Part shown: one piece after another, positions 49,437-57,145 of the stretch
Layout: every line of letters begins with the position of its first letter
Position numbering within the stretch: position 1 is the stretch's first letter
Assembly (NCBI GenBank): GCA_014058405.1
Contig: CP047423.1
Location: forward strand, 1,054,001-1,118,000
DNA from: Candidatus Nitrospira kreftii
Lineage (GTDB): Bacteria; Nitrospirota; Nitrospiria; Nitrospirales; Nitrospiraceae
Direction of reading: 5' to 3'
Length of the DNA stretch: 64,000 bases
Notes under the pieces: generated by a model
The model's input: the letters and a program-made list of their open reading frames with translations, nothing else
What the model was told of the DNA's origin: nothing
Databases searched by the model: none
Made by a program: the position numbers and the translations under genes

Positions 49437-50099
49437 ATGGGGCCCACCCAAGAGTTCGAACGGGTAGCCCGCCTGTGTGGCTATCGACGTATCGCTGGAA
49501 TCGATGAAGCTGGGCGTGGCCCCTTAGCTGGTCCTGTGGTTGCTGCAGCCGTCATCTTGCCATCCCGATGTCGACTGTTGGGAATCAATGATTCGAAACA
49601 ACTGCCCGCAAAAGACCGAGAGGAGGCCTATACCGCGATTCTTGAGCAGGCGGTGGGGGTTGGAGTCGGGTCGGCGGACGTTGGTGAGATTGACCAGCTC
49701 AATATCCTTGAAGCGACTCGGTTAGCGATGCGCCGAGCCGTTGATCAATTGGCTCCTCCTCCTCCAGATTACTTGCTGATCGATGCCGTTGTGCTCCTAG
49801 GGTTCAAAGTACCTACGAAGCCTATCATCAAAGGCGATTCCTTATCTGTGTCGATTGCGGCGGCTTCCATCATTGCAAAAGTCACGAGAGATCGCCTAAT
49901 GGCAAGGTATCACGAGATATTTCCTGAATATGGCTTCCTGTCCCACAAGGGGTATGGCACGGCCGAACACTTAGAGCGACTTGCTCGCCATGGCCCTTGT
50001 TCCATTCATCGTCGTACCTTCGCCCCGGTTCAGGAAGTGCTGAGCGCGACGAAGATGGCGTATGCTCCACCCGAGAGCCAGAGGCTCTTTAATCTGTAA
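49437..50099 (+). CDS. rnhB: Ribonuclease HII
   Basis: A 220-residue enzyme that cleaves RNA in RNA-DNA hybrids and single ribonucleotides in DNA. The catalytic acids lie in GIDEAGRGPLAGPV (Asp-Glu), LLIDAV and KVTRDR. Also present are NDSKQLPAKDRE and YGFLSHKGYGTAEH. ATG at 49437 is preceded by GAGGGAG. Part of the trmD-rplS cluster. Confidence 0.96.
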   Translation: MGPTQEFERVARLCGYRRIAGIDEAGRGPLAGPVVAAAVILPSRCRLLGINDSKQLPAKDREEAYTAILEQAVGVGVGSADVGEIDQLNILEATRLAMRRAVDQLAPPPPDYLLIDAVVLLGFKVPTKPIIKGDSLSVSIAAASIIAKVTRDRLMARYHEIFPEYGFLSHKGYGTAEHLERLARHGPCSIHRRTFAPVQEVLSATKMAYAPPESQRLFNL

Positions 50100-50103
50100 G
50101 CGC

Positions 50104-50484
50104 ATGGCTGTTCCGGATCAGCGGCATGTGTTCGGTCAAACCAGTGAAAACTTGGCAGAACAGCTCCTGCGTGCCAAGGGCTATAGAATTCTCGATCGCA
50201 ACGTACGGACTTCCATCGGAGAATTGGATCTCGTGGCGGAAGACCGTGGAGTTGTGGTCTTTGTTGAAGTCAAAGGTCGAGCCACCCAAGCATTTGGTGG
50301 GGCGCTGCTGGCGGTGAACCATCGGAAGCGGGCTAAGCTGACCAAATTGGCGGCGCAGTATTTGGCTCGACGACACTGGTCTGACAAGGTCTGTCGATTT
50401 GACGTTGTGTTGGTCCACGGGCGACCTTCCGCCCAGGGACAGATCGAGCACTTCCAGAACGCGTTTGACGTCACGGAACGGTGA
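50104..50484 (+). CDS. yraN: YraN family (UPF0102) endonuclease-like protein
   Basis: A 126-residue protein of the YraN family, with the PD-(D/E)XK-like core: AEQLLRAKGYRILDRNVRT, then GELDLVAED and VVFVEVKGRA. The E-V-K is the nuclease motif. Its cellular role is not well known. It starts 4 bases after rnhB, a conserved neighbourhood. Confidence 0.93.
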   Translation: MAVPDQRHVFGQTSENLAEQLLRAKGYRILDRNVRTSIGELDLVAEDRGVVVFVEVKGRATQAFGGALLAVNHRKRAKLTKLAAQYLARRHWSDKVCRFDVVLVHGRPSAQGQIEHFQNAFDVTER

Positions 50485-50513
50485 CGGTTGTTACCCTTTG
50501 GTACGGGAATTCA

Positions 50514-51203
50514 GTGGACGCAATTATTCAATTGATCCATGTGTCGAAATGGTACGACCGGCGTGCGGCGCTCTCCGACGTCACGATCGAAATTGAGAAG
50601 GGAGAGTTTGTCCTTCTCATGGGGCCAAGCGGAGCAGGAAAGTCCACCTTGTTGCGGATGCTGATTGGTGAGGAACAGCCCGATGAGGGACAGGTGTTTG
50701 TTCATGGCAGAAATGTGACCAAGCTCAAACAATCAGAGATTCCCTATCTCCGACGAAAGGTTGGATCAGTCTTCCAAGACTTTCGTCTCTTGTCGAAAAA
50801 ATCCGTGTTCGACAACGTGGCTCTTCCATTGGTCGTTCAGGGTGTGTCTGAGAAGGACATCCGGCGTAAAGTGACGGAGGCGTTGCGTGCCGTGGGTGTC
50901 GACCACAAGAAAGATCAATCGCCGAATAGTCTTTCGGCTGGAGAGCAACAGCGTGTGTGTATCGCTCGAGCGATTGTCAATGGACCGGTCGTGCTCCTCG
51001 CCGATGAGCCAACGGGGAACCTCGATCCCGAGCGCACCGGAGAAATTATTGACTTGTTCAAGTTGATCAATGCTCGTGGGACAACCGTCATTGTTGCCAC
51101 GCACGACCCTCATGTGATGAAACAGATAAATCGACGAGCACTGACCTTGGTGCAAGGAGTCTTGGTACAGGAAGAGCGACTCGCGGAGCGAGTCGAAGTA
51201 TGA
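50514..51203 (+). CDS. ftsE: Cell division ATP-binding protein FtsE
   Basis: A 229-residue ABC ATPase that works with FtsX at the division site to switch on peptidoglycan hydrolases. Walker A GPSGAGKSTLL, signature NSLSAGEQQR and Walker B VVLLADEPTGNLDP are present. The frame extends upstream to 50481, but GTG at 50514 with GGGAA upstream fits the family start (IIQLIHVSKWY). The stop codon overlaps the ftsX start (ATGA). Confidence 0.95.
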   Translation: MDAIIQLIHVSKWYDRRAALSDVTIEIEKGEFVLLMGPSGAGKSTLLRMLIGEEQPDEGQVFVHGRNVTKLKQSEIPYLRRKVGSVFQDFRLLSKKSVFDNVALPLVVQGVSEKDIRRKVTEALRAVGVDHKKDQSPNSLSAGEQQRVCIARAIVNGPVVLLADEPTGNLDPERTGEIIDLFKLINARGTTVIVATHDPHVMKQINRRALTLVQGVLVQEERLAERVEV

Positions 51204-52099
51204 GACGGTTATTGTATATCGTTCGTGAAGCCTGGGCCAATATGCGGACGAATCGCACGACGACCATTGTCGCTATTTTGACCACGGCCTTTACGTTAGC
51301 TTGCGTCGGCATTTTTCTGCTTCTCTACGTAAACTTGCGCAATGCGGCCGGATGGCTTCAGGAAGACGTCAAGATTATGGTCTATCTGGAAGACACGGTT
51401 CATCCTGCGAGGAGGCAAGCGCTTGAGCAGGAACTGAAGTCGGATCGTATGGTATTCGGCGTGCTGTTTATTTCGAAAGAGCAAGCGCTCGGAGAATTTC
51501 GTGCACAATTCCCTGCGGAGTCCCACTTGCTTGAGGGACTCGGAGAGAACCCGTTACCGGCGTCATTCGTCGTGACTCTGGCCCCGAACTATCGCTCTCC
51601 GCAGTCGATGAAGGGCTGGGCTGAACGGGTGCAGATGATGGAAGGTGTCGCCAAGGTCGACTATAATCAAGAATGGATCAATGTGCTGGCTGAGCTGATC
51701 GGCTACATCGAGCTGGTTGCAATTGGGGTGGGGATGCTGCTCTCGGCCGCCTCGGTGACGATCATCGGAAATACGACGCGACTCGCGCTGTTTACCAGAC
51801 GAGAGGAAATCGAGATCCTTCGTTCCGTAGGAGCGACACGCACCTTCATCCGTATTCCGTATTTTCTTGAAGGGGCCGTGCTTGGCGCCTTCGGCAGTGC
51901 ATTGTCTTTGGGGATTCTGAAGATTGGTTTTGAACTCTTTCGTCAGCAGATGCAATTGGCTGGCCGTTTCAGCGGGATTGAAAGCTTGCTATCTTTCTTC
52001 CCGCTCTCTCTTTGCGTTGCCCTAGTGATGGCTGGTACAGGGTTGGGCCTCGCAGGAAGTGTGGTCTCACTGCTTCGAGTCGGCGAGGGACGCGCATGA
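51200..52099 (+). CDS. ftsX: Cell division protein FtsX
   Basis: A 299-residue four-helix membrane protein: first helix TTIVAILTTAFTLACVGIFLLLYV, a periplasmic loop domain (VKIMVYLEDTVHPARR...), then LIGYIELVAIGVGMLLSAASVTIIGNTTRLAL...REEIEILRSVGAT, the FtsX coupling motif, and two more helices. It passes the FtsE ATPase signal to the periplasmic EnvC-like protein coded next. Confidence 0.95.
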   Translation: MRRLLYIVREAWANMRTNRTTTIVAILTTAFTLACVGIFLLLYVNLRNAAGWLQEDVKIMVYLEDTVHPARRQALEQELKSDRMVFGVLFISKEQALGEFRAQFPAESHLLEGLGENPLPASFVVTLAPNYRSPQSMKGWAERVQMMEGVAKVDYNQEWINVLAELIGYIELVAIGVGMLLSAASVTIIGNTTRLALFTRREEIEILRSVGATRTFIRIPYFLEGAVLGAFGSALSLGILKIGFELFRQQMQLAGRFSGIESLLSFFPLSLCVALVMAGTGLGLAGSVVSLLRVGEGRA

Positions 52100-53292
52100 A
52101 AAGCTCTTTCTCCATCCTGCTCTGTTGTGCTGCGCTCGGTGGAGTGGTGACTGTTGCGGAGGCGGCTGATGATCCTATTTCGGAAAAGATTGAACGCCAA
52201 CGAAAGACACTCGAGGCGTTGAAGGGCAGGATACAAGAAAAACGGAAACGGGCCGATGAAGCGGAGAAGAAATGGGAATCGGTTCTCCAAGGCATCCAAT
52301 CGTTGGATGAACGGCTGATCCGTCATCGACAAGATCATCGTGACATCAACCAGAAACTTCGGCAAAAAGATCAAGAGATAGGAGAGATTACAGAACAACT
52401 TGTGGCGATGCGAGCCGGTATCCAAGCCCGACGCGAGGCAATTCTCTCCCGGCTTCGAGCGCAATATATGGAGGGGCGGTTTGGGTATGTCAAGGCGCTC
52501 TTGACGTCCGATTCATACGGAGATCTTCAACGTCGCGCACAATATCTTTCCACTGTCTCACAAAAGGACTTCGATCTACTCGAGACGTTTAAGACCGATA
52601 TGGCTCGTACGGAGGAAGCTGAGCAGCAACGTGCGGAGGCCAGAACCGGAATGGTTGCCATCAAGCAAAATATTGAAAAGAAGCTAGCCGATATCCGCGT
52701 CCTTCAAAAAGAAAAGAAAGGCTATCTGGCTAAGATCAAGCATGAGAAGGATTCATATCATCGCGCCGTCAAGGAGCTAGAACGATCCGCCTCGCGACTG
52801 GATAACATCTTGCATGAATTAGAAACGCGTCGACGCGCAATGGCCATGAGCCCACCGACGGCTTCGTCGCCGACGTTACCGTTGCCGCGTGTCGCCAGCA
52901 GGGGAATGCTGCCATGGCCGGTCGAGGGGAAGGTTGTCTCATTCTTCGGACGCCAGAAGCATCCGACGTTCGATACCTATGTTCAGCGGAAAGGAATTGA
53001 GATCCGCACCTCAGAAGGAAGCCTCATTCATGCGGTCATGCCGGGGAGTGTGGTCTATGCAGACTGGTTGAAAGGGTACGGACTCGTTATAATCCTGGAT
53101 CATGCCAACGGCTTTTTCTCACTGTATGCACACGCTTCGAAGATCCTTGCCAGCGTGGGTGAACAAGTTGTCGACGGCCAAGCAATCGGAGAAACCGGGG
53201 ATACGGGCATGATCGGAGAAAATACATTATACTTTGAGTTGCGGGAAGGCGCCGAACCGGTCGATCCGCTCCATTGGTTGGCGAAGCGATAG
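52096..53292 (+). CDS. envC: EnvC-like murein hydrolase activator (degenerate LytM domain)
   Basis: A 398-residue periplasmic protein: signal peptide (ILLCCAALGGVVTVAEA), a long coiled coil (about residues 30-250), then a LytM/M23 domain (about 273-395). The metal site is degenerate: the HxGxD-type motif reads QRKGIEI, and the final HxEIR-type motif reads LYFELR, with only YAH kept. It therefore cannot cut peptidoglycan itself, exactly like E. coli EnvC, which activates amidases under FtsEX control. It overlaps ftsX by 4 bases, in an ftsE-ftsX-envC-ctpA run. Confidence 0.9.
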   Translation: MKSSFSILLCCAALGGVVTVAEAADDPISEKIERQRKTLEALKGRIQEKRKRADEAEKKWESVLQGIQSLDERLIRHRQDHRDINQKLRQKDQEIGEITEQLVAMRAGIQARREAILSRLRAQYMEGRFGYVKALLTSDSYGDLQRRAQYLSTVSQKDFDLLETFKTDMARTEEAEQQRAEARTGMVAIKQNIEKKLADIRVLQKEKKGYLAKIKHEKDSYHRAVKELERSASRLDNILHELETRRRAMAMSPPTASSPTLPLPRVASRGMLPWPVEGKVVSFFGRQKHPTFDTYVQRKGIEIRTSEGSLIHAVMPGSVVYADWLKGYGLVIILDHANGFFSLYAHASKILASVGEQVVDGQAIGETGDTGMIGENTLYFELREGAEPVDPLHWLAKR

Positions 53293-53349
53293 GTCTCAGC
53301 TCGTCAGGGTTGGTAGCCAGATGTTCGGATAACCCAGGAAAGAAGGGAT

Positions 53350-54714
53350 ATGACAATGATGGAACAGCAGCCGCGGCGGAAGTCTTGGGTGGTTGGACCG
53401 ATGATAGCACTCGCCCTGCTCTGTGGAGTCGTCATTGGAAAAGGATGGGAGCCCACCGGACATGCGAGTGAGACCTACGAGGAGCTCAAGACATTTTCCG
53501 AGGTCCTGAATCAAGTTCAAAAGCATTATGTTGAAGAGACGAAGCCGAAAGACCTCATTCAAGGTGCTATTCGTGGCATGCTGGGGACGCTTGATCCACA
53601 CTCGGCCTACATGACGCCTGAGATGTACAAAGAGATGCAGGTGGAGACGAGAGGTGAATTCGGAGGAGTCGGCATTCAAATCGGTGTCAAGGATAACCGG
53701 TTGTCGGTCATCGCGCCGATTGAAGGCACGCCTGCCTATCGGGCCGGGATTAAGGCCGGCGATTTCATCACCAAGGTGAATGAAGACTCGACAAAGGATC
53801 TGAGTTTGATGGATGCGGTCACGAAGATGCGAGGGCCGAAAGGCAGTAAAGTCAACTTGACCATTCAACGAGACGGCACACCAGAGCCGTTAGTATTCAC
53901 GCTTCTCCGTGATACCATCAAGATTGAAAGTGTGAAGTCGAAGATGATCGACAATCTCGGCTATGTTCGGTTGACGCAGTTCCAGGAGGCGACTGGACGA
54001 GATCTCTCCAAAGCGATCAAACAGTTTCGCGACCAGAAAGTACAAGGTACGATTCTCGACCTCCGAAATAATCCTGGCGGGTTACTGACTGCGGCCGTCG
54101 ATGTCTCCGAGCAATTTCTTCCCAGCGGTAAGTTGGTGGTCTACACCAAAAGCCGGGAAGGAAAAAAGGATGAATGGTTCGCCAAGTCTAAAGACCAGCT
54201 GGAAGATCTTCCGGTGATTGTCCTTGTTAACGAAGGGTCAGCAAGTGCCTCAGAGATCGTAGCTGGGGCGCTGCAAGATTGGGGTCGGGCTGTCGTAGTC
54301 GGGACCACATCGTTTGGAAAAGGATCGGTACAGACAATCTTGGCCTTGGGCGATGGCTCAGGTCTTCGCCTCACGACCGCCAAGTACTATACGCCAAAAG
54401 GTCGGTCGATTCAGTCGACCGGAATTACCCCCGATATTGTGGTGAAGCTTCCCAATGCCTCCACGGCCAAAGCCGCTGATGGGAAACCCAATGAGAAGGA
54501 GGGAGAGGGGAAGACAGTTAAACCACCGGTCGGTAAGGATGCCTCCCCACATGATGGAAAGTCCCCGGACGAACCTGGTTCGAAAAATGGAACACCTCCC
54601 TCGTCTTTGCAAGAACTGAGCGGGGAGCTTTCGCTCGAACAGGATATCCAGCTGCAGAAGGCGGTGGAGCTGTTGAAGAGCTGGAAGATATTCAAGGAAC
54701 TGAAGGTGTCCTAA
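53350..54714 (+). CDS. ctpA: Carboxyl-terminal processing protease (S41)
   Basis: A 454-residue S41 serine protease with an N-terminal anchor (GPMIALALLCGVVIGKG), a PDZ domain (GVGIQIGVKDNRLSVIAPIEG...PAYRAGIKAGDFITKVNE) and the catalytic core: nucleophile Ser in NEGSASASEIVAGAL and Lys in TTSFGKGSVQ. A Lys/Pro/Gly-rich linker (about residues 385-430) precedes a final helix. It trims or degrades periplasmic proteins; ftsEX-envC-ctpA is a common gene order. Its stop overlaps a convergent gene by 4 bases. Confidence 0.94.
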   Translation: MTMMEQQPRRKSWVVGPMIALALLCGVVIGKGWEPTGHASETYEELKTFSEVLNQVQKHYVEETKPKDLIQGAIRGMLGTLDPHSAYMTPEMYKEMQVETRGEFGGVGIQIGVKDNRLSVIAPIEGTPAYRAGIKAGDFITKVNEDSTKDLSLMDAVTKMRGPKGSKVNLTIQRDGTPEPLVFTLLRDTIKIESVKSKMIDNLGYVRLTQFQEATGRDLSKAIKQFRDQKVQGTILDLRNNPGGLLTAAVDVSEQFLPSGKLVVYTKSREGKKDEWFAKSKDQLEDLPVIVLVNEGSASASEIVAGALQDWGRAVVVGTTSFGKGSVQTILALGDGSGLRLTTAKYYTPKGRSIQSTGITPDIVVKLPNASTAKAADGKPNEKEGEGKTVKPPVGKDASPHDGKSPDEPGSKNGTPPSSLQELSGELSLEQDIQLQKAVELLKSWKIFKELKVS

Positions 54715-55181
54715 GGCTCCGGTTTCTGCATCCGTTGTCGGACGGCTTGCAGTAACTGCTCCTCTGATCCTGAGAAGTTCGGCAGCGTTCGAATCAGATG
54801 TGATCGAAGGAGTTGCTCGAGGTCCAAAAGCGTCCGTATGCCGAGCCGGAAGTAGAGATAGGTCACGAGTGAATCGGAGAGCCCTGGAAGTGTCGACCAG
54901 TCACGGACGTCCGTTGGGAGAGGGGTTTTAAGCTCTTCATAGGCTCGGATGGTTCCCGTCGCGAGGAACTCTTCGATCTTTTTCGCGAGATCAGTCCCAA
55001 TCCCGTCAATCTCCTCAAGCCCATGGCGACTCGCTATGGTTTCCACATCTTCTTCGATAGCCAGCAAGGCATCCGCGGCCCGTCGATAGGCTCGTACGCG
55101 ATAGGGGTTGGCTCGTTGGGATGACAAGAGGTCAGCCATTGATCGGAAGATCGTGGCGAGTTGTAGGTTATTGTGCTTCAT
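54711..55181 (-). CDS. Helix-hairpin-helix protein, Pol X N-terminal-like
   Basis: A 156-residue protein that looks like the N-terminal 8-kDa plus fingers region of family X DNA polymerases without the catalytic palm. It opens LATIFRSMADLLSSQRANPYRVRAYRRAADAL, then has the HhH segment LEEIDGIGTDLAKKIEEFLATG, the usual DNA-binding hairpin, and a second one near WSTLPGLSDSLVTYLYFRLGIRTLLDLEQ. It may bind DNA at gaps or ends. Stand-alone proteins of this kind are known, but their role is not clear. Convergent with ctpA. Confidence 0.8.
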   Translation of the reverse strand: MKHNNLQLATIFRSMADLLSSQRANPYRVRAYRRAADALLAIEEDVETIASRHGLEEIDGIGTDLAKKIEEFLATGTIRAYEELKTPLPTDVRDWSTLPGLSDSLVTYLYFRLGIRTLLDLEQLLRSHLIRTLPNFSGSEEQLLQAVRQRMQKPEP

Positions 55182-55270
55182 TGAGTGCCTATTGTGCGGT
55201 CTTCACAAGGTTTCAGGCAAGAGCCACTTTATTGACAAGCTGAATTCCGGTCTCATAGGATGACCCGATA

Positions 55271-55489
55271 ATGGATAGTGAAATTCAAATCCATCTGAAC
55301 GGACAAGTTCGGACTTGGCGCAGCGGCACAACAGTCGCTGATCTGTTGCACGACCTCGACATCAAGGCAGAACGAGTGGCAGTCGAGTTAAATCTTGAAG
55401 TGCTAGATCGGGCGAGGTTTGATCAACGGTTGCTCAAAGATGGCGATCGGCTCGAAATTATCGGCTTTATCGGCGGCGGATCCTTATAA
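55271..55489 (+). CDS. thiS: Sulfur carrier protein ThiS with a two-residue tail
   Basis: A 72-residue ubiquitin-fold sulfur carrier for the thiazole half of thiamine (QIHLNGQVRTWRSGTTVADLL, RVAVELNLEVLDR, LEIIGFIGGG). In the standard protein the last residues are Gly-Gly, and the terminal carboxyl becomes a thiocarboxylate. Here the end is GGGSL, so two residues should be removed before use. Directly followed by thiG (10 bases). Confidence 0.88.
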   Translation: MDSEIQIHLNGQVRTWRSGTTVADLLHDLDIKAERVAVELNLEVLDRARFDQRLLKDGDRLEIIGFIGGGSL

Positions 55490-55498
55490 GAGGGCACT

Positions 55499-56272
55499 AT
55501 GGCGGACGATCGATTAATTATCGCAGGGCGAGAGTTCAAGTCCCGGCTATGGGTTGGAACGGGAAAATACAAAGATTTTGTCGAAACGCAAAAGGCGATT
55601 GAAATATCCGGCGCTGATGTGGTGACGGTCGCAGTGCGCCGGGTGAATATCACCGATCGGTCGAAAGAGAACCTCCTTGATTACATCGATCCCAAGAAAT
55701 ATACGATTTTGCCGAACACAGCCGGATGCTACAGCGTGGAAGACGCCGTTCGCTATTCACGCTTAGCGCGTGCGGCCGGCGTTTCGGATCTGGTAAAGTT
55801 AGAGGTGCTTGGCGACGAGAGGACCTTGTTTCCGGATACGGCGGGGTTGATCGAAGCGGCGAAGATTCTCGCCAAAGAAGGCTTTATCGTATTACCCTAC
55901 ACGAATGACGATCCGATTGTCGCTCAAAAACTCGTCGATGTTGGATGTCCAGCCGTCATGCCGCTGGCGGCGCCGATCGGATCGGGACTCGGAATCCGCA
56001 ATCCCTATAACTTGAAAATCATTATGGAAATGATCAAGGTGCCGATCATCGTGGATGCTGGTGTTGGAACCGCGTCCGATGCCGCATTTGCAATGGAATT
56101 AGGAGCGGATGCGGTACTCATGAATACGGCTATTGCCGGCGCGCAGAATCCTCTTGCCATGGCGGAAGCGATGAAGTACGCCGTTCACGCCGGTCGGCTA
56201 GCTTACAGAGCCGGCCGTATTCCGAGGAAGCTGTATGCCACGGCCAGCAGCCCGATCGAAGGAATGCTGTGA
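55499..56272 (+). CDS. thiG: Thiazole synthase ThiG
   Basis: A 257-residue TIM-barrel enzyme that builds the thiazole phosphate from deoxyxylulose phosphate, a glycine imine and sulfur from ThiS. Landmarks: [57 protein letters not shown] and [31 protein letters not shown]. Normal length. In the thiS-thiG-thiE run; no TPP riboswitch is seen upstream. Confidence 0.96.
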   Translation: MADDRLIIAGREFKSRLWVGTGKYKDFVETQKAIEISGADVVTVAVRRVNITDRSKENLLDYIDPKKYTILPNTAGCYSVEDAVRYSRLARAAGVSDLVKLEVLGDERTLFPDTAGLIEAAKILAKEGFIVLPYTNDDPIVAQKLVDVGCPAVMPLAAPIGSGLGIRNPYNLKIIMEMIKVPIIVDAGVGTASDAAFAMELGADAVLMNTAIAGAQNPLAMAEAMKYAVHAGRLAYRAGRIPRKLYATASSPIEGML

Positions 56273-56289
56273 AAACAGTACCGAGGACC

Positions 56290-56365
56290 GAGCGCTGAGT
56301 TTGGTCAGTAAAAGAGAAATGGAAAAAATTGGAACAGCGCTGGTTTTCTGGTTAACTCAGCACTC
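56290..56365. repeat. Inverted repeat between thiG and thiE
   Basis: GAGCGCTGAGT (56290-56300) and ACTCAGCACTC (56355-56365) are near-perfect inverted copies around a 54-base AT-richer loop, and ACTCAGC is repeated directly after. It resembles other intergenic palindromes of this genome in position, not in sequence. Confidence 0.45.
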
Positions 56366-56374
56366 AGCACTGCA

Positions 56375-57004
56375 GTGATGCCTCCGATAGATTTTCGTCT
56401 GCTTCTGGTAACCGATCGTCACCAAATTCACGGACGCTCCCTTGTGACGGTTCTCAGTCACGCGATCCACGCCGGTGTGCATGCCATTCAGTTGAGAGAG
56501 CGGGATCTCTCCACGGGCGAACTCCTTTCATTGGCAGGAGACCTCCAAGCGATAACAACGCCTGGAGGAGTTTCGTTGATCATCAATGATCGTGTGGATC
56601 TCGCAATGGCGCTGGGTTTGGACGGCGTTCACTTGCGAGCGGATAGTTTGCCTTCCCATTCGGTGCGTCAGATCATCGGTCCGCGCCGATTGATCGGTGT
56701 CTCCGCACATTCGGCTGAAGATGTGCGTCACGCGAATCACGGCTGCGTCGACTATGTAGTCCTTGGTCCCATTTTCGATACCCCATCCAAGCGCTCCTTT
56801 GGACCTCCCCTTGGGCTCGATCTGTTGGCCGATGTCTGTCGTAACTCGTCTATCCCGGTCTTTGCCATCGGAGGGATCACGTGCGAGCGGGTCTGTGAAG
56901 TCCGCCAAGCCGGTGCACATGGAGTTGCCGTGATCGGAGCGCTGTTGACACGCGACGATATCGGTGCGGCTGTCAGAGAATTCACTTGCGCGTTGGAGAT
57001 GTGA
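56375..57004 (+). CDS. thiE: Thiamine phosphate synthase ThiE
   Basis: A 209-residue TIM barrel that joins the pyrimidine and thiazole parts into thiamine phosphate. Key segments: LLLVTDRHQ, AIQLRERDLS, SLIINDRVDLAMALGLDGVHL, GVSAHSAEDV, DYVVLGPIFDTPSK and IPVFAIGGIT. The start is GTG 56375 or ATG 56378. It is separated from thiG by a 102-bp palindromic gap but probably follows it in transcription. Confidence 0.94.
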   Translation: MMPPIDFRLLLVTDRHQIHGRSLVTVLSHAIHAGVHAIQLRERDLSTGELLSLAGDLQAITTPGGVSLIINDRVDLAMALGLDGVHLRADSLPSHSVRQIIGPRRLIGVSAHSAEDVRHANHGCVDYVVLGPIFDTPSKRSFGPPLGLDLLADVCRNSSIPVFAIGGITCERVCEVRQAGAHGVAVIGALLTRDDIGAAVREFTCALEM

Positions 57005-57056
57005 GCCGTTGAGTCATGCGGCGTGCACGCAAGTCGCGTGAGATCGTCTGTTGGTG

Positions 57057-57085
57057 TTGACCACCCCTAGGTCGAGTGTTAGAAT
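57057..57085 (+). promoter_or_regulatory. Likely promoter of the proteasome operon
   Basis: TTGACC (57057-57062) and TAGAAT (57080-57085) with a 17-base spacer, 61 bases before the mpa start codon. The best sigma-70-type match seen in the window. Confidence 0.55.
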
Positions 57086-57145
57086 CCAAAAACTAGGTTT
57101 ATTCGCGGTCAAATCAATATCGCGAAACACTCGTGTCGTCTCGAT

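Noticed and set aside
55182-55270. TPP riboswitch before thiS
   Set aside because: The gap is short and lacks the CTGAGA ... ACCTGA ... GGATAATGCC words of the THI element.
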